A stretch of 64,000 bases of DNA from Gammaproteobacteria bacterium. Lineage in GTDB: Bacteria > Pseudomonadota > Gammaproteobacteria > Steroidobacterales > Rariloculaceae. The DNA lies in the NCBI GenBank assembly GCA_036381015.1, contig DASVDR010000015.1, positions 114,359 to 178,358 on the forward strand, read 5' to 3'. This document shows positions 8,017 through 17,985 of the stretch, one piece after another. Within the stretch, counting starts at the first letter, position 1, and every line of letters begins with the position of its first letter. The notes beneath the pieces were generated by a model. It searched no databases. It saw nothing but the letters and a program-made list of their open reading frames with translations, and was not told the origin of the DNA. The translations under genes were made by a program, and so were the position numbers.

Positions 8017-9034
8017 GCCGGTCGAGCCGCCAGTTGCCGAGCGGCCGCTCCTCGACGACGACGGGGTTCGACAACCGGCCGAGCCCTTCGATGCTGATCT
8101 CGATCGGGCCCGAGACGCGCTGCAAATTCGCGTGATGGATCGATTTGCGCTGCGCACCGGGCTTGAACGCGGTGCCCATCGAGATCACGTCGCCCGGCTC
8201 GAGCGTCAGGTATTGGCTGATGAAGCTCACGACCTCCGCGACCTTGTAGTTGTAATACCGCGTGCTGTCCTCGGCGACGGTCTCGCCCCCGACCTTGCAT
8301 TCGACGGCGAGCTCGTCGGGATCGGGAATCTCGTCGCGGGTCACGAGCCACGGGCCCATCGCGCCGAAGGTGTCGCTGCCCTTGTAGCGCCCCGCGTACG
8401 AGAGATGCTGCTCGACGCGCTCGGTCCGCTCCGGGTCCTGTTCGCTCGCGTAGACGGCATAGTAGTGGAAGCGGTCCTCGGCGCGCATGCCGTTGCTCGT
8501 GATATCGTCGAAGATCGTGTAGCCGAACACGGCGTCGAGCGCCTGGGCCGCGTCCAGGTCGCGGGCGCGAGCGCCGATCACGACGGCGAGCTCGGGCTCC
8601 GGATGGACGCTCCCGTAATAGCGGCGGATGCGAATCGGCGCGAAGTGCCCGACGAGACACGACGACGGCTTCAGAAAGAACGCGGGATGGTCCGGCGCGC
8701 TGATCTTGCGCTCGTTGCTCGCGGAGTTGTTCATCGCGACGGCGCAGATCTTGCCCGGCCGCGGCACCGGGGGCCGCCATTCGACGTCGCCGGCCGGGAT
8801 GCGGGGCGCTGCGCCGCCGTCGGCGCGGGCCCGCTCGAGCGCGGCGCCGAGCGCCGCGAGCCGCGCGGGCGGCAGCGCGACGACGTCGAGGATGTCGCGA
8901 AGCGGCTCGTCCGCGGCGAAGGCGCCGGGCGGCTCCGTGAGCGCCCGCAGCGCATCGAGATCGACCAAGGTCGTCGCGTCGAGCTCCGCGGCGACGAGCT
9001 CACGCCCTTCGTGGCGGATGCTCGCGAGCTTCAT
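8006..9034 (-). CDS. Fumarylacetoacetate hydrolase (FAH) family protein
   Basis: 342 aa. FAH-family enzymes hydrolyse C-C bonds, decarboxylate or hydrate beta-diketo acids using Mg2+ or Ca2+. The N-terminal domain is divergent; the FAH core has PRPGKICAVAMNNSAS, FLKPSSCLVG, the acidic metal motif HPEPELAVVIG, FGYTIFDDITSNGM and LEPGDVISMGTAFKPG. It lies in the ring-cleavage operon (37 bp after the mmsA-like gene, overlapping the LigA fusion gene), so it probably acts on the ring-opened product of the LigAB dioxygenase. The exact substrate is not determinable. It is cytoplasmic. Confidence 0.88.
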   Translation of the reverse strand: MKLASIRHEGRELVAAELDATTLVDLDALRALTEPPGAFAADEPLRDILDVVALPPARLAALGAALERARADGGAAPRIPAGDVEWRPPVPRPGKICAVAMNNSASNERKISAPDHPAFFLKPSSCLVGHFAPIRIRRYYGSVHPEPELAVVIGARARDLDAAQALDAVFGYTIFDDITSNGMRAEDRFHYYAVYASEQDPERTERVEQHLSYAGRYKGSDTFGAMGPWLVTRDEIPDPDELAVECKVGGETVAEDSTRYYNYKVAEVVSFISQYLTLEPGDVISMGTAFKPGAQRKSIHHANLQRVSGPIEISIEGLGRLSNPVVVEERPLGNWRLDRHGR

Positions 9035-9071
9035 CGCGGCGTCTCTCGAGGAGCGGGCATGGACGTGCGGG

Positions 9072-10592
9072 TCACTTCGGCGTCGGCATCGTGAGCTCGG
9101 GCCCCTTCGCCGACGCCTCGGGCCACCGCTGCATCACGGACTTGTAGCGCGTATAGAAGCGCACGCCTTCCTCGCCGTAGATGTGGTGATCGCCGAAAAG
9201 GCTGCGCTTCCAGCCGCCGAACGAGTGAAACGCCATTGGCACCGGGATCGGCACGTTGATGCCTACCATTCCCGCCTGCACGCGCCGCGCGAAGTCGCGG
9301 GCCGTGCGGCCGTCCGCGGTGAAGCACGCGACGCCGTTGCCGAGCTCGTGACGGCTCGCGAGCTCGACGGCCGCGGCGAAATCCGGCACGCGGACCACGC
9401 ACAGGACCGGGCCGAACACCTCTTCGCGATAGATGCGCATCTCGGGCCGTACGCGGTCGAAGAGGGTCGGACCGAGGAAGAAGCCGCGCTCGCGTCCGGT
9501 CACGCGGAGCGCGCGGCCGTCGACGACGAGCTCGGCGCCTTCGCGGACGCCTTCCTCGATGTAGCCGATCACGCGGCGGCGATGCGCGTGGCTGATCAGC
9601 GGGCCCATGTCGGGCGACCCGACCATGCCGTCGCCGATCTCGAGGCGCCCGATGCGCTCGCGAAGCTTCGGCACGAGCACGTCGGCCGTCGGCCCGACGG
9701 CGACCGCGACGGATATGGCCATGCAGCGCTGGCCGGCGGAGCCGTAGCCCGCCCCGACGAGCGCGTCCGCCGCCTGATCCAGATCCGCGTCCGGCATGAC
9801 GACGAGATGATTCTTCGCGCCGCCGAGCGCCTGCACGCGCTTGCCGCGTGCGGCGGCTTGCGCGTAGACGTAGGCCGCGATCGGCGTGGAGCCGACGAAG
9901 CTCACGGCGTCGACGCCGTCGTGCGCGAGCAGCGCGTCCACGGCCTCCTTGTCGCCTTGCACGACGTTCAGGACGCCGGGCGGGAGTCCCGCTTCGTCGA
10001 GCAGCTCGGCGAGCCGGAGCGACGCGCTCGGCACGCGCTCGCTCGGCTTCAGCACGAACGTGTTCCCGCAGGCGATTGCGACGGGGAACATCCAGAGCGG
10101 CACCATCGCCGGGAAGTTGAACGGCGTGATGCCGGCACACACGCCGAGCGGCTGGCGGAGCGAGAAGTTGTCGATGCCGCCGCCGACGTTCTCGTTGTAC
10201 TCGCCCTTCAGCAGCTGCGGAATCCCGCAGGCGAACTCCACGACCTCGACGCCGCGCGCGATCTCGCCCTTCGCGTCGGCGAAGACCTTGCCGTTCTCCC
10301 GTGTGACGATCGCCGCGAGCTCGTCCCGATGCTGCTCGAGGAGCGCCTTGAAGCGGAAGAGCACGCGCGCCCGCCGCGGCGCCGGCGTCTCGCTCCACGC
10401 GGGAAACGCGGCGCGCGCCGCGCGCACGGCCGCATCCACCTCTTCGGCGCCGGCGAGCGCCACCTCGGCGACCGGGTCCCCGGTGGCCGGATTGAACACC
10501 GTTCCCCGCCGCATGCCGCCGGCCAACGCCTGGCCCGCGACGACGTGCCCGACCTGCGGGAGCGGCTCCGCGTCTTGCACGACCCTGCTCAT
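9072..10592 (-). CDS. mmsA: CoA-acylating (methyl)malonate-semialdehyde dehydrogenase
   Basis: 506 aa, standard for MmsA-type ALDHs, which convert methylmalonate or malonate semialdehyde to propionyl- or acetyl-CoA with NAD+ and CoA. Visible motifs are [37 protein letters not shown], the cofactor-loop region [12 protein letters not shown], the catalytic-loop [11 protein letters not shown] (Cys near residue 290) and [16 protein letters not shown] chose ATG 10592 ([11 protein letters not shown]); the frame extends upstream only into REP-like repeat DNA ([12 protein letters not shown]), which is not credible coding sequence. As the first gene of the ring-cleavage operon it could process a semialdehyde from aromatic catabolism, or serve valine/inositol catabolism. 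Confidence 0.9.
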   Translation of the reverse strand: MSRVVQDAEPLPQVGHVVAGQALAGGMRRGTVFNPATGDPVAEVALAGAEEVDAAVRAARAAFPAWSETPAPRRARVLFRFKALLEQHRDELAAIVTRENGKVFADAKGEIARGVEVVEFACGIPQLLKGEYNENVGGGIDNFSLRQPLGVCAGITPFNFPAMVPLWMFPVAIACGNTFVLKPSERVPSASLRLAELLDEAGLPPGVLNVVQGDKEAVDALLAHDGVDAVSFVGSTPIAAYVYAQAAARGKRVQALGGAKNHLVVMPDADLDQAADALVGAGYGSAGQRCMAISVAVAVGPTADVLVPKLRERIGRLEIGDGMVGSPDMGPLISHAHRRRVIGYIEEGVREGAELVVDGRALRVTGRERGFFLGPTLFDRVRPEMRIYREEVFGPVLCVVRVPDFAAAVELASRHELGNGVACFTADGRTARDFARRVQAGMVGINVPIPVPMAFHSFGGWKRSLFGDHHIYGEEGVRFYTRYKSVMQRWPEASAKGPELTMPTPK

Positions 10593-10613
10593 CGTCCGTC
10601 GATCATATCCGTT

Positions 10614-10716
10614 CGAAGAAATGGTGTCAGAGGAAATGGTGTCAGACACCATTTTGTCGGAAAAAGGTGTCTGACACCTTTTTTGCTCCGGAAAAGGTGT
10701 CTGACACCTTTTTTCA
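10614..10716. repeat. REP-like palindrome cluster 1 (GGTGTC-N-GACACC)
   Basis: Three complete palindromes are present: 10634-10655 with ATGG/CCAT ends, and 10661-10684 and 10692-10715 with AAGG/CCTT ends. A half arm (AAATGGTGTCAGAGG) lies just upstream. All share the core GGTGTC-A/T-GACACC flanked by A- and T-runs. The cluster fills the space between the mmsA-like start and the DUF5916 stop, and its last copy ends at that stop. Confidence 0.9.
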
Positions 10717-12888
10717 GAAGCGGAAGGTGTAGTTGAACTTCACGGCGGCCTCGGAGAACGAGGAATGGAAGCGGTCGTCGCGGTCGAGGTCCTCGGCGCT
10801 GTGGTTCAGCACGAGGTAGGCCTCGCGGCCCGCCTCGGGAATCCAGTGCAGGCGGCTGTTGATGCCGATGACCTCGCTCACGTTGTCGTACTGAATCAAG
10901 TTCACCCAGCTCAGGCGCGCGGAGAAGACGATGTCCGCGCGCACGGAGAGCAGCCGCGTCGTGAACGTGCCCTCCGGCAAGTCGATCTCGTTCACGCCGT
11001 ACTCGAGGCGCCCGGTGAAATGCCCGGACGGCCGCCACCGGATCGCGCCGAATATCTCGTCGCGGTCGCCGCTGAAGAACCCGCCGGTCTGATAGCCGAT
11101 CTCGCCGGAAAGCTTGCGTTGATCCGCGAACTCGAAGTTCACCCGCGTGGAGGCGAACGAGTATTCGCCGGCCGGGATCACGACCCCGGGGTGGATGTCG
11201 AACGGCTCGAGCAGGACTTCCTTGTTGAACGAGCGCTCGACTCGCACGTTGTCGCCTCTCCGGCCTTCCGCCTCGAGCAGCTCGAGCTCGATCTCCTGCG
11301 ACTCGAGGCCGCCCGCAAGCCGCTCGATGCGCTCCGCCTCGAAGCCGCCGCCGACGGCCCGAAGGAAGCCGGAGCGGGGACGATGCGTATACCCGAGATC
11401 CCCGTCGAGCCGGCGAATGCCGACGCGATTCGCGAAGCCGAGGGCCGGGTTGAAGTTCTCGTCGAGCTCGGTAAAGCCGACGCCGCCGCGGAAGCCCGTC
11501 TCGTTCGGCGACCGCACGCGCAAGCCGTAAGCGCGATCGTCGCCGTCGATTCCTTCCGTGCGGCTCTGCTGCACCCACGCCTCGCCTTCGAGCACGCGGC
11601 CGCCGGGAAGGCGCGTGTTCCGGTACATGAAATCCGCGCCGACGAGGGAGTTGTCGAGCGGCGACTGCGGGCTGCCGTGCGTCGCGATCAGCCCGACGGT
11701 CGACTCCGAAAGCACGTTCGCGGACACGCGCGCCACGGTCGACGTTTCCGCCGGCGCGTCGGTCGAGGCTTCCTGGCGAATCGACAGCATCCCGAGATTG
11801 AAGCGGCCCACGCGGCCGCTGATCTTCGCGCCCGCGTCGATGTCGACGATTTCTCCGTCGGCGGCGAGGCCGATGCGCCGCGAGAAGAACGGGCGTCCGT
11901 TCTCGCCGATGCCTCCGAACTCGAAGATGTCCGCATCCTGCAGGAAGAAGTCCCGCTTCTCCGGGAAGAACAGCGCGAAGCGCGTGAGGTTCACCTGCCG
12001 ATCGTCGACCTCGGTGGCCGAGAAGTCGGTGTTCAGCGTCAGCGATCCGGTCAGGCTCGGCGTGATCTTGTAGAACAGGTCGAGCGACGGAGCGGACTCG
12101 GAGTCGTCCACGTCCGAGAGCCGGTCGCGGCTGTCGCGCAGGGCGATGGCGGGAACGACGTCGAGGCCGAGGCCCTGATCGAGGCCCTCGAAGCCGATCG
12201 CGATGCCGGAGACGCTCGGGTTGGTCGCGCGATTGCGGGACACCCATCCGATCCTCTCGTCGCGACGGGCGATCGAGCGGCGAAAGTTGATGCCCCAGGT
12301 ATCGTTCAGCGGATCGAACGACAGCGTCTTGAACGGGATCGCCATCTCGGCGATCCACCCTTCGCCGTCGATGCCCGCGGCCGCGTACCAGATGCCCTGC
12401 CAGTCCCACTGCTCCTCGCTGACGTTCTGGTACAGCGCTTCCTGCCGCAGACCGTTCGGGTTCGTCTGGAAGAGATAGCCGCTGCGCCGGTCGTGGAACG
12501 GATCGAGCGTCACCGCGAACCAATCGTCGGCAAAGACCTCCGCGCCTTGGCGCAGGATGCGCGCGGTGATCTGCTCCGGCTCGCTGTCGTAGAGGCGTGC
12601 GCCGATGTAGAGCGCGTCGTCGTCGTACATCAGACGGATCAGCGTGGGCTCGGAGGCCTCGGCGTATTCGACGGGCTGGATCTGGTGCAGATCCTCGATC
12701 GTCGCGGCGCTCGACCAGGCCGCCTCGTCGAGCACGCCGTCGATGACGGGCGGCGTCTCGGTGCGAACGATGCGCACGGACTTCTCACTGCTTCCGGAAA
12801 CTTCGAGATCCTGCGCAAGGGCATCGCCGCCGAGCGCGAAGAGGAGGGTGGCGCACGCGGCGCGCGGCGGCAACCTCGGCTCGATCAC
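10714..12888 (-). CDS. Carbohydrate-binding family 9-like / DUF5916 outer-membrane protein
   Basis: 724 aa. A signal peptide (about residues 1-25, ending DALAQ) is followed by a CBM9-like beta-sandwich ([53 protein letters not shown]) at about 40-230. A long DUF5916 region ([19 protein letters not shown]-type strands, ending in the aromatic terminal KFNYTFRF) is predicted to form an outer-membrane beta-barrel. The terminal Phe fits Bam-dependent insertion. Such proteins are widespread in Bacteroidota and gammaproteobacteria; a role in glycan or peptide handling has been suggested but not shown. It is preceded by about 340 bp of non-coding repeats. Confidence 0.85.
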   Translation of the reverse strand: MIEPRLPPRAACATLLFALGGDALAQDLEVSGSSEKSVRIVRTETPPVIDGVLDEAAWSSAATIEDLHQIQPVEYAEASEPTLIRLMYDDDALYIGARLYDSEPEQITARILRQGAEVFADDWFAVTLDPFHDRRSGYLFQTNPNGLRQEALYQNVSEEQWDWQGIWYAAAGIDGEGWIAEMAIPFKTLSFDPLNDTWGINFRRSIARRDERIGWVSRNRATNPSVSGIAIGFEGLDQGLGLDVVPAIALRDSRDRLSDVDDSESAPSLDLFYKITPSLTGSLTLNTDFSATEVDDRQVNLTRFALFFPEKRDFFLQDADIFEFGGIGENGRPFFSRRIGLAADGEIVDIDAGAKISGRVGRFNLGMLSIRQEASTDAPAETSTVARVSANVLSESTVGLIATHGSPQSPLDNSLVGADFMYRNTRLPGGRVLEGEAWVQQSRTEGIDGDDRAYGLRVRSPNETGFRGGVGFTELDENFNPALGFANRVGIRRLDGDLGYTHRPRSGFLRAVGGGFEAERIERLAGGLESQEIELELLEAEGRRGDNVRVERSFNKEVLLEPFDIHPGVVIPAGEYSFASTRVNFEFADQRKLSGEIGYQTGGFFSGDRDEIFGAIRWRPSGHFTGRLEYGVNEIDLPEGTFTTRLLSVRADIVFSARLSWVNLIQYDNVSEVIGINSRLHWIPEAGREAYLVLNHSAEDLDRDDRFHSSFSEAAVKFNYTFRF

Positions 12889-13230
12889 CCCGCGAGCCCT
12901 CGCCGCGCCGCGCTCGCGCCGCGCCGTTTCGCGCCTCCGTGCATGGTGCCGCCGATATGCATGCCTCGACCTTCCCGGGTGCGAAGAACGTTCCGCCCGT
13001 CGCGCCGCCCGATCCGCGGGCTTGCACCGCGCCGTCGCGCGGGCACGGCCGCGCGGGAGCGGCCGGTGCTCGGAACCTCCGGATGATAACGGCGCCCTAC
13101 GTACGGACGCGAGCGCGGCGGCCGGGCACCGGCGCGATGGTGCTCAGCCCCGCGTTTCGCCGCGATGCGCGCTCGGCTCCGCGCATCGGCACGATGCGGG
13201 CTCAGCCCCGCGCTTCGGCGTAGTGCGCGC
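12889..13230. other. Non-coding interval between DUF5916 gene and typA
   Basis: 342 bp with no supportable gene. The distal part (13142-13246) is a 29-bp tandem repeat that runs into the end of typA. The proximal part would hold the promoter of the DUF5916 gene, but no convincing -35/-10 pair stands out in the GC-rich sequence. Confidence 0.6.
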
Positions 13231-13246
13231 TCAGCCCCGCGCTTCG
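13142..13246. repeat. 29-bp tandem repeat, about 3.6 copies
   Basis: The unit GCTCAGCCCCGCGCTTCG plus an 11-base spacer recurs at 13142, 13171, 13200 and 13229, exactly 29 bp apart. Copy 2 is divergent (GCTCGGCTCCGCGCATCG). The last copy overlaps the final codons and stop of typA (stop at 13231-13233). Confidence 0.85.
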
Positions 13247-15048
13247 CGCCGCCGCTCGTGCTCCCGCAGGAGCTTTTTGCGGAGACGGATGCTCGACGGG
13301 GTGATCTCGACCAGCTCGTCGTCGTCGATGAACTCGAGCGCCTGCTCGAGGGAGAACCGGATCGGCGGCGTCAAGAGCAGATTCTCGTCGGAGCCCGCCG
13401 CGCGGATGTTCGTCAGGTGCTTGCCCTTCGTGGGGTTCACCGGCAGATCGTTGCCGCGGCTGTGGATGCCGACGATCATGCCTTCGTAGACCTCGTCGCC
13501 GTGGCCGATGAAGAGCGCACCTCGCTCTTGCAGATTGAAGAGCGCGTAGGCGGTGGCTTTGCCGGCGATGTTCGAGACCAGCACGCCGTTCGTGCGTTGG
13601 CCGATCTCGCCCCGAACGCGCGGCGCGTAGCGCTCGAAGACGTGATACAGGAGTCCCGTGCCGGCCGTCGCCGTGAGGTACTCGGTGCGGAATCCGATCA
13701 GGCCGCGCGCCGGGATCCGATACTCGAGACGCACGCGCCCGCGGCCGTCCGGCACCATGTTCAGCAGCTCGCCGCGGCGCTCGGCGAGGCGGCTCATCAC
13801 CGCGCCCTGATGCTCCTCCGCGAAGTCGACGGTGACGAGCTCCCACGGCTCGTGGATCTCGCCGTCGACGCGCCGCTCGATCACGGCGGGGCGCGACACC
13901 GCGAGCTCGTAGCCTTCGCGGCGCATCGTCTCGATCAGGACCGAGAGGTGCAGCTCGCCGCGGCCCGAAACGCGGAATTTGTCCGGGTCGTCGGTCTCCT
14001 CCACGCGCAGCGCGACGTTGTGCGAGAGCTCGCGGTCGAGCCGCGCGCGAATCTGCCGGCTCGTCAGAAATCGACCCTCCCGCCCCGCGAACGGTGACTT
14101 GTTCACCTGGAAGGTCATCGTGATCGTCGGCTCGTCGATCTCGAGCTTCGGCAGCGCCTCGGGATGATTGCGCGCGCAGACCGTGTCCGAGATGCCGACG
14201 TCCTCGATACCGCTGAAAACGACGATGTCGCCCGCGCCGGCCTCGTCCACGGGCTTGCGCTCGAGACCTTCGAAGCCGTAGAGCTCGCCGAGCTGGGCGT
14301 TGTCGACGCGGCCGTCGCGACGCACGAGCGAGATCGGCATGCCGGGCCGAGCGACGCCGCGGTTGATCCGGCCGATGCCGAGCACGCCGACGTACGAGTT
14401 GTAGTCGAGGCTCGAGACCTGGAGCTGGAGCGGCCCTTCGGGGGCGACGTCCGGCGGCGGCACGTGGCGCACGAGCGCCTCGAGGAGCGGGATCATGTCG
14501 CCCGAGCGGACTGCGGGGTCGAGGCCTGCGTAGCCCTTGAGGGCCGAGGCGTACACCACCGGAAAGTCGAGCTGCGCGTCGGTTGCGCCGAGCTTGTCGA
14601 AGAGATCGAAGGTCTGGTCGAGAACCCAGCCGGGCCGCGCACCGTCGCGATCGATCTTGTTGATCACGACGAGCGGTACGAAGCCTCGCTTGAACGCCTT
14701 CTGCGTGACGAAGCGGGTTTGCGGCATCGGCCCGTCGACGGCGTCGACGAGCAGCAGCACGCCGTCGACCATCGACAGCACGCGCTCGACTTCGCCGCCG
14801 AAGTCCGCATGCCCGGGCGTATCCACGATGTTGATACGCCATTCGCCCCAGCGGATCGCCGTGCTCTTCGCGAGGATCGTGATGCCCCGTTCGCGCTCGA
14901 GGTCGTTCGTGTCGAGCGCTCGTTCCGGAAGCTGCGTGCGTGCGTCGAGCGTACCGGACTGCTGAAGCAGCCGGTCGACGAGCGTGGTCTTGCCGTGATC
15001 GACATGCGCGACGATCGCGACGTTGCGGAGGCGGTGGGTCGGAATCAT
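13231..15048 (-). CDS. typA: Translational GTPase TypA/BipA
   Basis: 605 aa, full length. This ribosome-associated GTPase of the EF-G/LepA class is involved in stress and cold adaptation and 50S assembly. The G1 P-loop [15 protein letters not shown] lies at about 12-26, the switch region has [14 protein letters not shown]3 is [14 protein letters not shown], and G4 is [10 protein letters not shown]. The C-terminal BipA-specific domain has [19 protein letters not shown] and [20 protein letters not shown] chose ATG 15048 (MIPTHRLRN), where homology begins; upstream codons are not conserved-looking. A minus-strand terminator lies about 100 bp upstream of the start. Confidence 0.96.
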   Translation of the reverse strand: MIPTHRLRNVAIVAHVDHGKTTLVDRLLQQSGTLDARTQLPERALDTNDLERERGITILAKSTAIRWGEWRINIVDTPGHADFGGEVERVLSMVDGVLLLVDAVDGPMPQTRFVTQKAFKRGFVPLVVINKIDRDGARPGWVLDQTFDLFDKLGATDAQLDFPVVYASALKGYAGLDPAVRSGDMIPLLEALVRHVPPPDVAPEGPLQLQVSSLDYNSYVGVLGIGRINRGVARPGMPISLVRRDGRVDNAQLGELYGFEGLERKPVDEAGAGDIVVFSGIEDVGISDTVCARNHPEALPKLEIDEPTITMTFQVNKSPFAGREGRFLTSRQIRARLDRELSHNVALRVEETDDPDKFRVSGRGELHLSVLIETMRREGYELAVSRPAVIERRVDGEIHEPWELVTVDFAEEHQGAVMSRLAERRGELLNMVPDGRGRVRLEYRIPARGLIGFRTEYLTATAGTGLLYHVFERYAPRVRGEIGQRTNGVLVSNIAGKATAYALFNLQERGALFIGHGDEVYEGMIVGIHSRGNDLPVNPTKGKHLTNIRAAGSDENLLLTPPIRFSLEQALEFIDDDELVEITPSSIRLRKKLLREHERRREARG

Positions 15049-15145
15049 CGAGGCGAAAGCCGGCAGGGCGTGGCGCGGTGGGCGCGCATTATAGAGCGGC
15101 CCCCGGTTCTCCGCGAGACGCCGCGCCGGGCAGCGGCGGGCGGGC

Positions 15146-15169
15146 AAAAAAAACCCCGCCGAAGCGGGG
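15146..15169 (-). terminator. Rho-independent terminator on the minus strand, upstream of typA
   Basis: Stem CCCCGC (15154-15159), loop CGAA, stem GCGGGG (15164-15169). On the minus strand the hairpin is followed by eight T residues (A8 at 15146-15153 on the plus strand). No minus-strand gene is recognised upstream (15170-15593), so it would end an unannotated transcript or attenuate typA. Confidence 0.75.
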
Positions 15170-15593
15170 AAAATCAGGTCGATGCTTAGGTTCTAGGCGG
15201 CTGGCCGCAAACTCAAACGTCGACCCTTTCTTGTTGTCTCGCGACGATCGTGAGATTGACCGGAGGAGTAAACATCACATCACGTCGTCGGTCTCTTCGT
15301 TGTTATCCGATGCGGCCGGTCGTCCCGGCGCGCGTTCCCTCCCTCGTCCTGCCGCGCACGCGCCTTCGCGGACCGTCACGGCTTGTGCGCAGGCGCTCGG
15401 TGGGCAACACTCCCGTGACGGCCCGCTCGGAAGCGGCGACGGGTTGCCCTTATAGTGCCAACACGGACGAGCCGCCGGCGGGTTCCCTCCGCCCCGGGCC
15501 GCAGCCTGGGCCGGGGCGGCGGGCAACCGCCGGGTCGGGTGGAACGCGGCAGCCGCTCGCACGTGTCTTCTTGAGCGTGCGCAAGTTTTTCCC
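15170..15593 (-). ncRNA. Candidate non-coding RNA region ending at the orphan terminator
   Basis: No protein-coding gene is supportable in this interval on either strand. On the minus strand it ends in an intrinsic terminator. A TATAAG hexamer lies on the minus strand (15451-15456), but no matching -35 is seen. The sequence does not match the conserved cores I know for 6S, tmRNA, RNase P or SRP RNA. A GC hairpin (CCGCCCCGG at 15489-15497 with CCGGGGCGG at 15511-15519) also lies here and could instead belong to the sigma-factor leader on the plus strand. The call rests mainly on the terminator and the coding gap. Confidence 0.3.
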
Positions 15594-16172
15594 ATGGCTC
15601 GACTGACAGTTATTCACGGCGGCAGGTCGGCGGTCGAACGGTTCGAGGCGCTGATCGGCAAGCATTATTCCCTGCTCTACCGGGCGGCCTACCGGTTTAC
15701 CCGCTCCGTCCACGACGCCGAGGATCTCGTGCAGGAAGTCTGCGCGCGGGCGTACCCCCGGCTCGACGAGCTCGAGAGGCTGGATCAGCCGCAGAGCTGG
15801 ATGCTCTGCGTGATGCGGCGCATCTTCATCGACCAGCTGCGCCGGTTCGAACGATCGCATGTCGATTCGATCGAAGTGCACGACGCGGCGAGCTTCGCCG
15901 CGGAGGAGCCCGGCCCGGCGGACGAGACCGAATCCGCGCTGTGGACGCAACGCCTCGCCCGGGCCTGGCGGCGCCTCGACGAAGACCAGCGCACGCTGCT
16001 GGCCCTGCACGACATCGAAGGCTATACCTTGGCCGAGCTGATGGAGATCACCGGCCTCAAGGAAGGCACCCTGAAATCGCGGCTGCACCGCGCCCGCGCA
16101 CGGCTGGGCAAGCTGCTCAAACGCGAAGAATCGGCTCCGAGCGCCGCGAGCGGCGCGGGAGGAAACGGATGA
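15594..16172 (+). CDS. ECF-type RNA polymerase sigma factor
   Basis: 192 aa. Region 2 is visible at about 19-85 (YSLLYRAAYRFTRSVHDAED, then LVQEVCARAYPRL and RRIFIDQLRRF), and region 4 at about 115-175 (RLDEDQRTLLALHDIEGYTL, AELMEITGLKEGTLKSRLHR). These are the promoter -10 and -35 binding domains of extracytoplasmic-function sigma factors. It overlaps the anti-sigma gene by ATGA (16169-16172), which indicates translational coupling and a fixed stoichiometry. ATG 15594 was chosen because it precedes region 2 closely and there is no upstream homology. Regulation is presumably by the adjacent zinc-finger anti-sigma factor. Confidence 0.93.
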   Translation: MARLTVIHGGRSAVERFEALIGKHYSLLYRAAYRFTRSVHDAEDLVQEVCARAYPRLDELERLDQPQSWMLCVMRRIFIDQLRRFERSHVDSIEVHDAASFAAEEPGPADETESALWTQRLARAWRRLDEDQRTLLALHDIEGYTLAELMEITGLKEGTLKSRLHRARARLGKLLKREESAPSAASGAGGNG

Positions 16173-16837
16173 AATGTGACGACGTTCAGGCCTTGCTGAT
16201 CGACGCGCCGGAGGCGGGCGACCCGTCGGCGAGGCGGGCCGCGATCGAGCATCTCGCCTATTGCACGAGCTGCCGAGACGCACAGGTCGCGGCCGGCGTG
16301 CTGCGCGTCGAGCGGGCACGGCCGGTGCCCGGTCCGACTCCGGGGGCGTTCGAGCGCGCGATCGCGCACGCGACCCGGGGGCGGGGCGACGCCGGCGCGT
16401 TGCGAACGCCGTCGCGCGCCGCGGGCCGGGGGGCGCACCGCGGCTTTTGGGCCGGCATGGCGGTCGGCGCCGTCTCGGCCGCCGCGGCCGCGGCCGCCTG
16501 GGTCGTGCTGCTCGTGCCGGCGCGGGAGCCTCAGTCCGCCTCCACGACCCCGCTGGTCACGATGGCGCTCAACGAGAAGCGGGACGTGAGCATCGCCGTC
16601 GATACGCCGGCGCCGTTGCGCAACGCCGAAATCCGGGTGGTCCTGACCGGCGCGATCAGCTTGGACGGCTTTGCCGACCGCCGGGAGCTGCGCTGGCACG
16701 CGGACCTCGAGGCGGGCAGCAACCAGCTCACGCTGCCGGTCGTCGCCACCGGCGCGGCCGGTCAGCTGATGGTGGAGGTGCAGCACGGGCAGAAGCGCAG
16801 GACCTTCATCGTCGATATCCGCGGAGTCGAAGCCTGA
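16169..16837 (+). CDS. Transmembrane anti-sigma factor with zinc-finger (zf-HC2-like) domain
   Basis: 222 aa, ATG 16169 with GGGAGGAAACGG as ribosome binding site. The N-terminus has MKCDDVQALLIDAP and HLAYCTSCRDAQ, the H-x3-C-x2-C zinc-binding motif of anti-sigma domains (about 30-38). A basic linker leads to one transmembrane helix at about 95-115 (GMAVGAVSAAAAAAAWVVLL), then a periplasmic beta-rich domain of about 100 aa (VTMALNEKRDVSIAVDTPAP). It should hold the upstream ECF sigma factor at the membrane until an envelope signal causes release. The periplasmic sensor domain has no obvious relative. Confidence 0.88.
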   Translation: MKCDDVQALLIDAPEAGDPSARRAAIEHLAYCTSCRDAQVAAGVLRVERARPVPGPTPGAFERAIAHATRGRGDAGALRTPSRAAGRGAHRGFWAGMAVGAVSAAAAAAAWVVLLVPAREPQSASTTPLVTMALNEKRDVSIAVDTPAPLRNAEIRVVLTGAISLDGFADRRELRWHADLEAGSNQLTLPVVATGAAGQLMVEVQHGQKRRTFIVDIRGVEA

Positions 16838-16878
16838 GCACGGATTGCAGAATCGGGAACGAAGGCGGCTCGGAAGCC

Positions 16879-17817
16879 GTGAGCTCGCGGTATCGGGCGC
16901 GTCCGGGTGACGGCGCCCACCGGGCGCGGGCGTATGCGGACGCCGAGCGCCCCGGAAGGGCCCTCGGCGCTCGCCGGTTGCCGCTCGCGGGGCTCGTCGC
17001 GATCGGCTTGGCCGGCGGAATGCCGGCGTGGGCCCAGGACGGCGGCGCGAACGCCGCCACGGAGAACCTGGACGTGACGATGACGCTGCTGCCGGAGGAC
17101 GCCACGCGCCCGGAGGCCGTCACGCGGATCATCGAGCTCCCGGAGGGGTTGCTCGAGGTCAAGGGCCGGGGCTCGGCGCCGGGTGACGCGGCTGCGGACC
17201 GGCGCGGAGGGCAGGACGCCGCGGGCGACGGGAGCGGCGCCGCGGAGCAGCGCGGGAACGCGCATCGCGGCGGTGCGCGCGATCCCGATGATCGGCCGGA
17301 GGCCGCCCGGCAGGTCGCGGACGGCCGCGAGCGGCAGGCTGCGGACGGCCGCGGGCGGCAGGCTGCGGACGGCGGCGGGCGGCGAGATGCGGGCGGCGCG
17401 GTGCGCGACGGACAGGGCGCCGTGCAAACGGCCGCCCGCGCCGCGCGGGAAGCCGGCGACCGCGGGCGGGATGCGGCCCGCGATAGCGGGTCCGGGAGCC
17501 GCGGTGCCGACCGGGATGCGCGCCGCGATGCCGAGGGCGCCGCGCGTCGGGATGCCGAGGGGGCCGCGCGCCGCGATGCCGACGGGGCCGCGCGCCGCGA
17601 TGCCGCGGCCGCTGCTCGTGAAGCACGCGAAGCCGGCCGCAACCTCGCGGATCGCGCCCGCGCCGCCGGGCGGGACGCCGCCGACGACGCCCGCGAAGTC
17701 CGCGAAAACGCAAGACGCGGGCGCTCCGGAGGCGGCGACGGCGGCGAGCGCCCGGACCGGCCCGCCCGTCCGGAAATTCCAGGCCGCGGGGATTCCCCGG
17801 GGCGGTCCGGGCAGTAG
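16879..17817 (+). CDS. Secreted low-complexity protein with tandem Arg/Asp/Ala octapeptides
   Basis: 312 aa from GTG 16879. An uncleaved basic region precedes a signal core (LPLAGLVAIGLAGGMPAWAQ) with likely cleavage after AWAQ. A short ordered block follows (NLDVTMTLLPEDATRPEAVT, RIIELPEGLLEVKG), resembling the conserved start of other ECF-linked secreted proteins. The rest, about 200 aa, is low complexity: an R-Q-A-A-D-G-type repeat near 150-175, then four octapeptides ARRDAEGA or variants encoded at 17518-17613, and an alpha-helical, highly charged tail. The GC-extreme tandem DNA suggests slippage-driven growth. No family is recognised. It lies 41 bp after the anti-sigma gene. Confidence 0.65.
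   Translation: MSSRYRARPGDGAHRARAYADAERPGRALGARRLPLAGLVAIGLAGGMPAWAQDGGANAATENLDVTMTLLPEDATRPEAVTRIIELPEGLLEVKGRGSAPGDAAADRRGGQDAAGDGSGAAEQRGNAHRGGARDPDDRPEAARQVADGRERQAADGRGRQAADGGGRRDAGGAVRDGQGAVQTAARAAREAGDRGRDAARDSGSGSRGADRDARRDAEGAARRDAEGAARRDADGAARRDAAAAAREAREAGRNLADRARAAGRDAADDAREVRENARRGRSGGGDGGERPDRPARPEIPGRGDSPGRSGQ
17518..17613 (+). repeat. 24-bp in-frame tandem repeat (four copies) inside the secreted protein gene
   Basis: Units at 17518, 17542, 17566 and 17590 each encode ARRDA plus a three-residue variable end (EGA, EGA, DGA, AAA). The period is exactly eight codons, so copy-number change keeps the frame. Confidence 0.85.
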
Positions 17818-17985
17818 CGGCGTCGCATCGGTCCTCCCGAGCGAACCGTCCCGAACACGAGACGGGCCCGGGATCGTCGCCGAACGGCAACGATGGCGCT
17901 GGTCTTGCATGCCTGGGTTAGACTCGCCGGCAGCCGCCTTCGAAACGGCGCGACGACACGAACTGAACTCGGAGTAGCTCGTACG

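Noticed and set aside
8628-13086. Long plus-strand open frames opposite the mmsA/FAH and DUF5916 genes
   Set aside because: Arg/Ala-rich translations without motifs; the minus strand encodes recognised families.
15275-15330. Minus-strand codons AASDNNEETDDVM resembling a tmRNA tag
   Set aside because: tmRNA tags end in LAA before the stop; this one ends DDVM and no tRNA-like acceptor end is present. Treated as chance.
16879-17817. Repeat-rich frame judged as possible non-coding artefact
   Set aside because: Kept as a gene, because it has a plausible signal peptide and an ordered N-terminal block, and its position in the ECF operon is in phase. The low complexity alone would have led to rejection.
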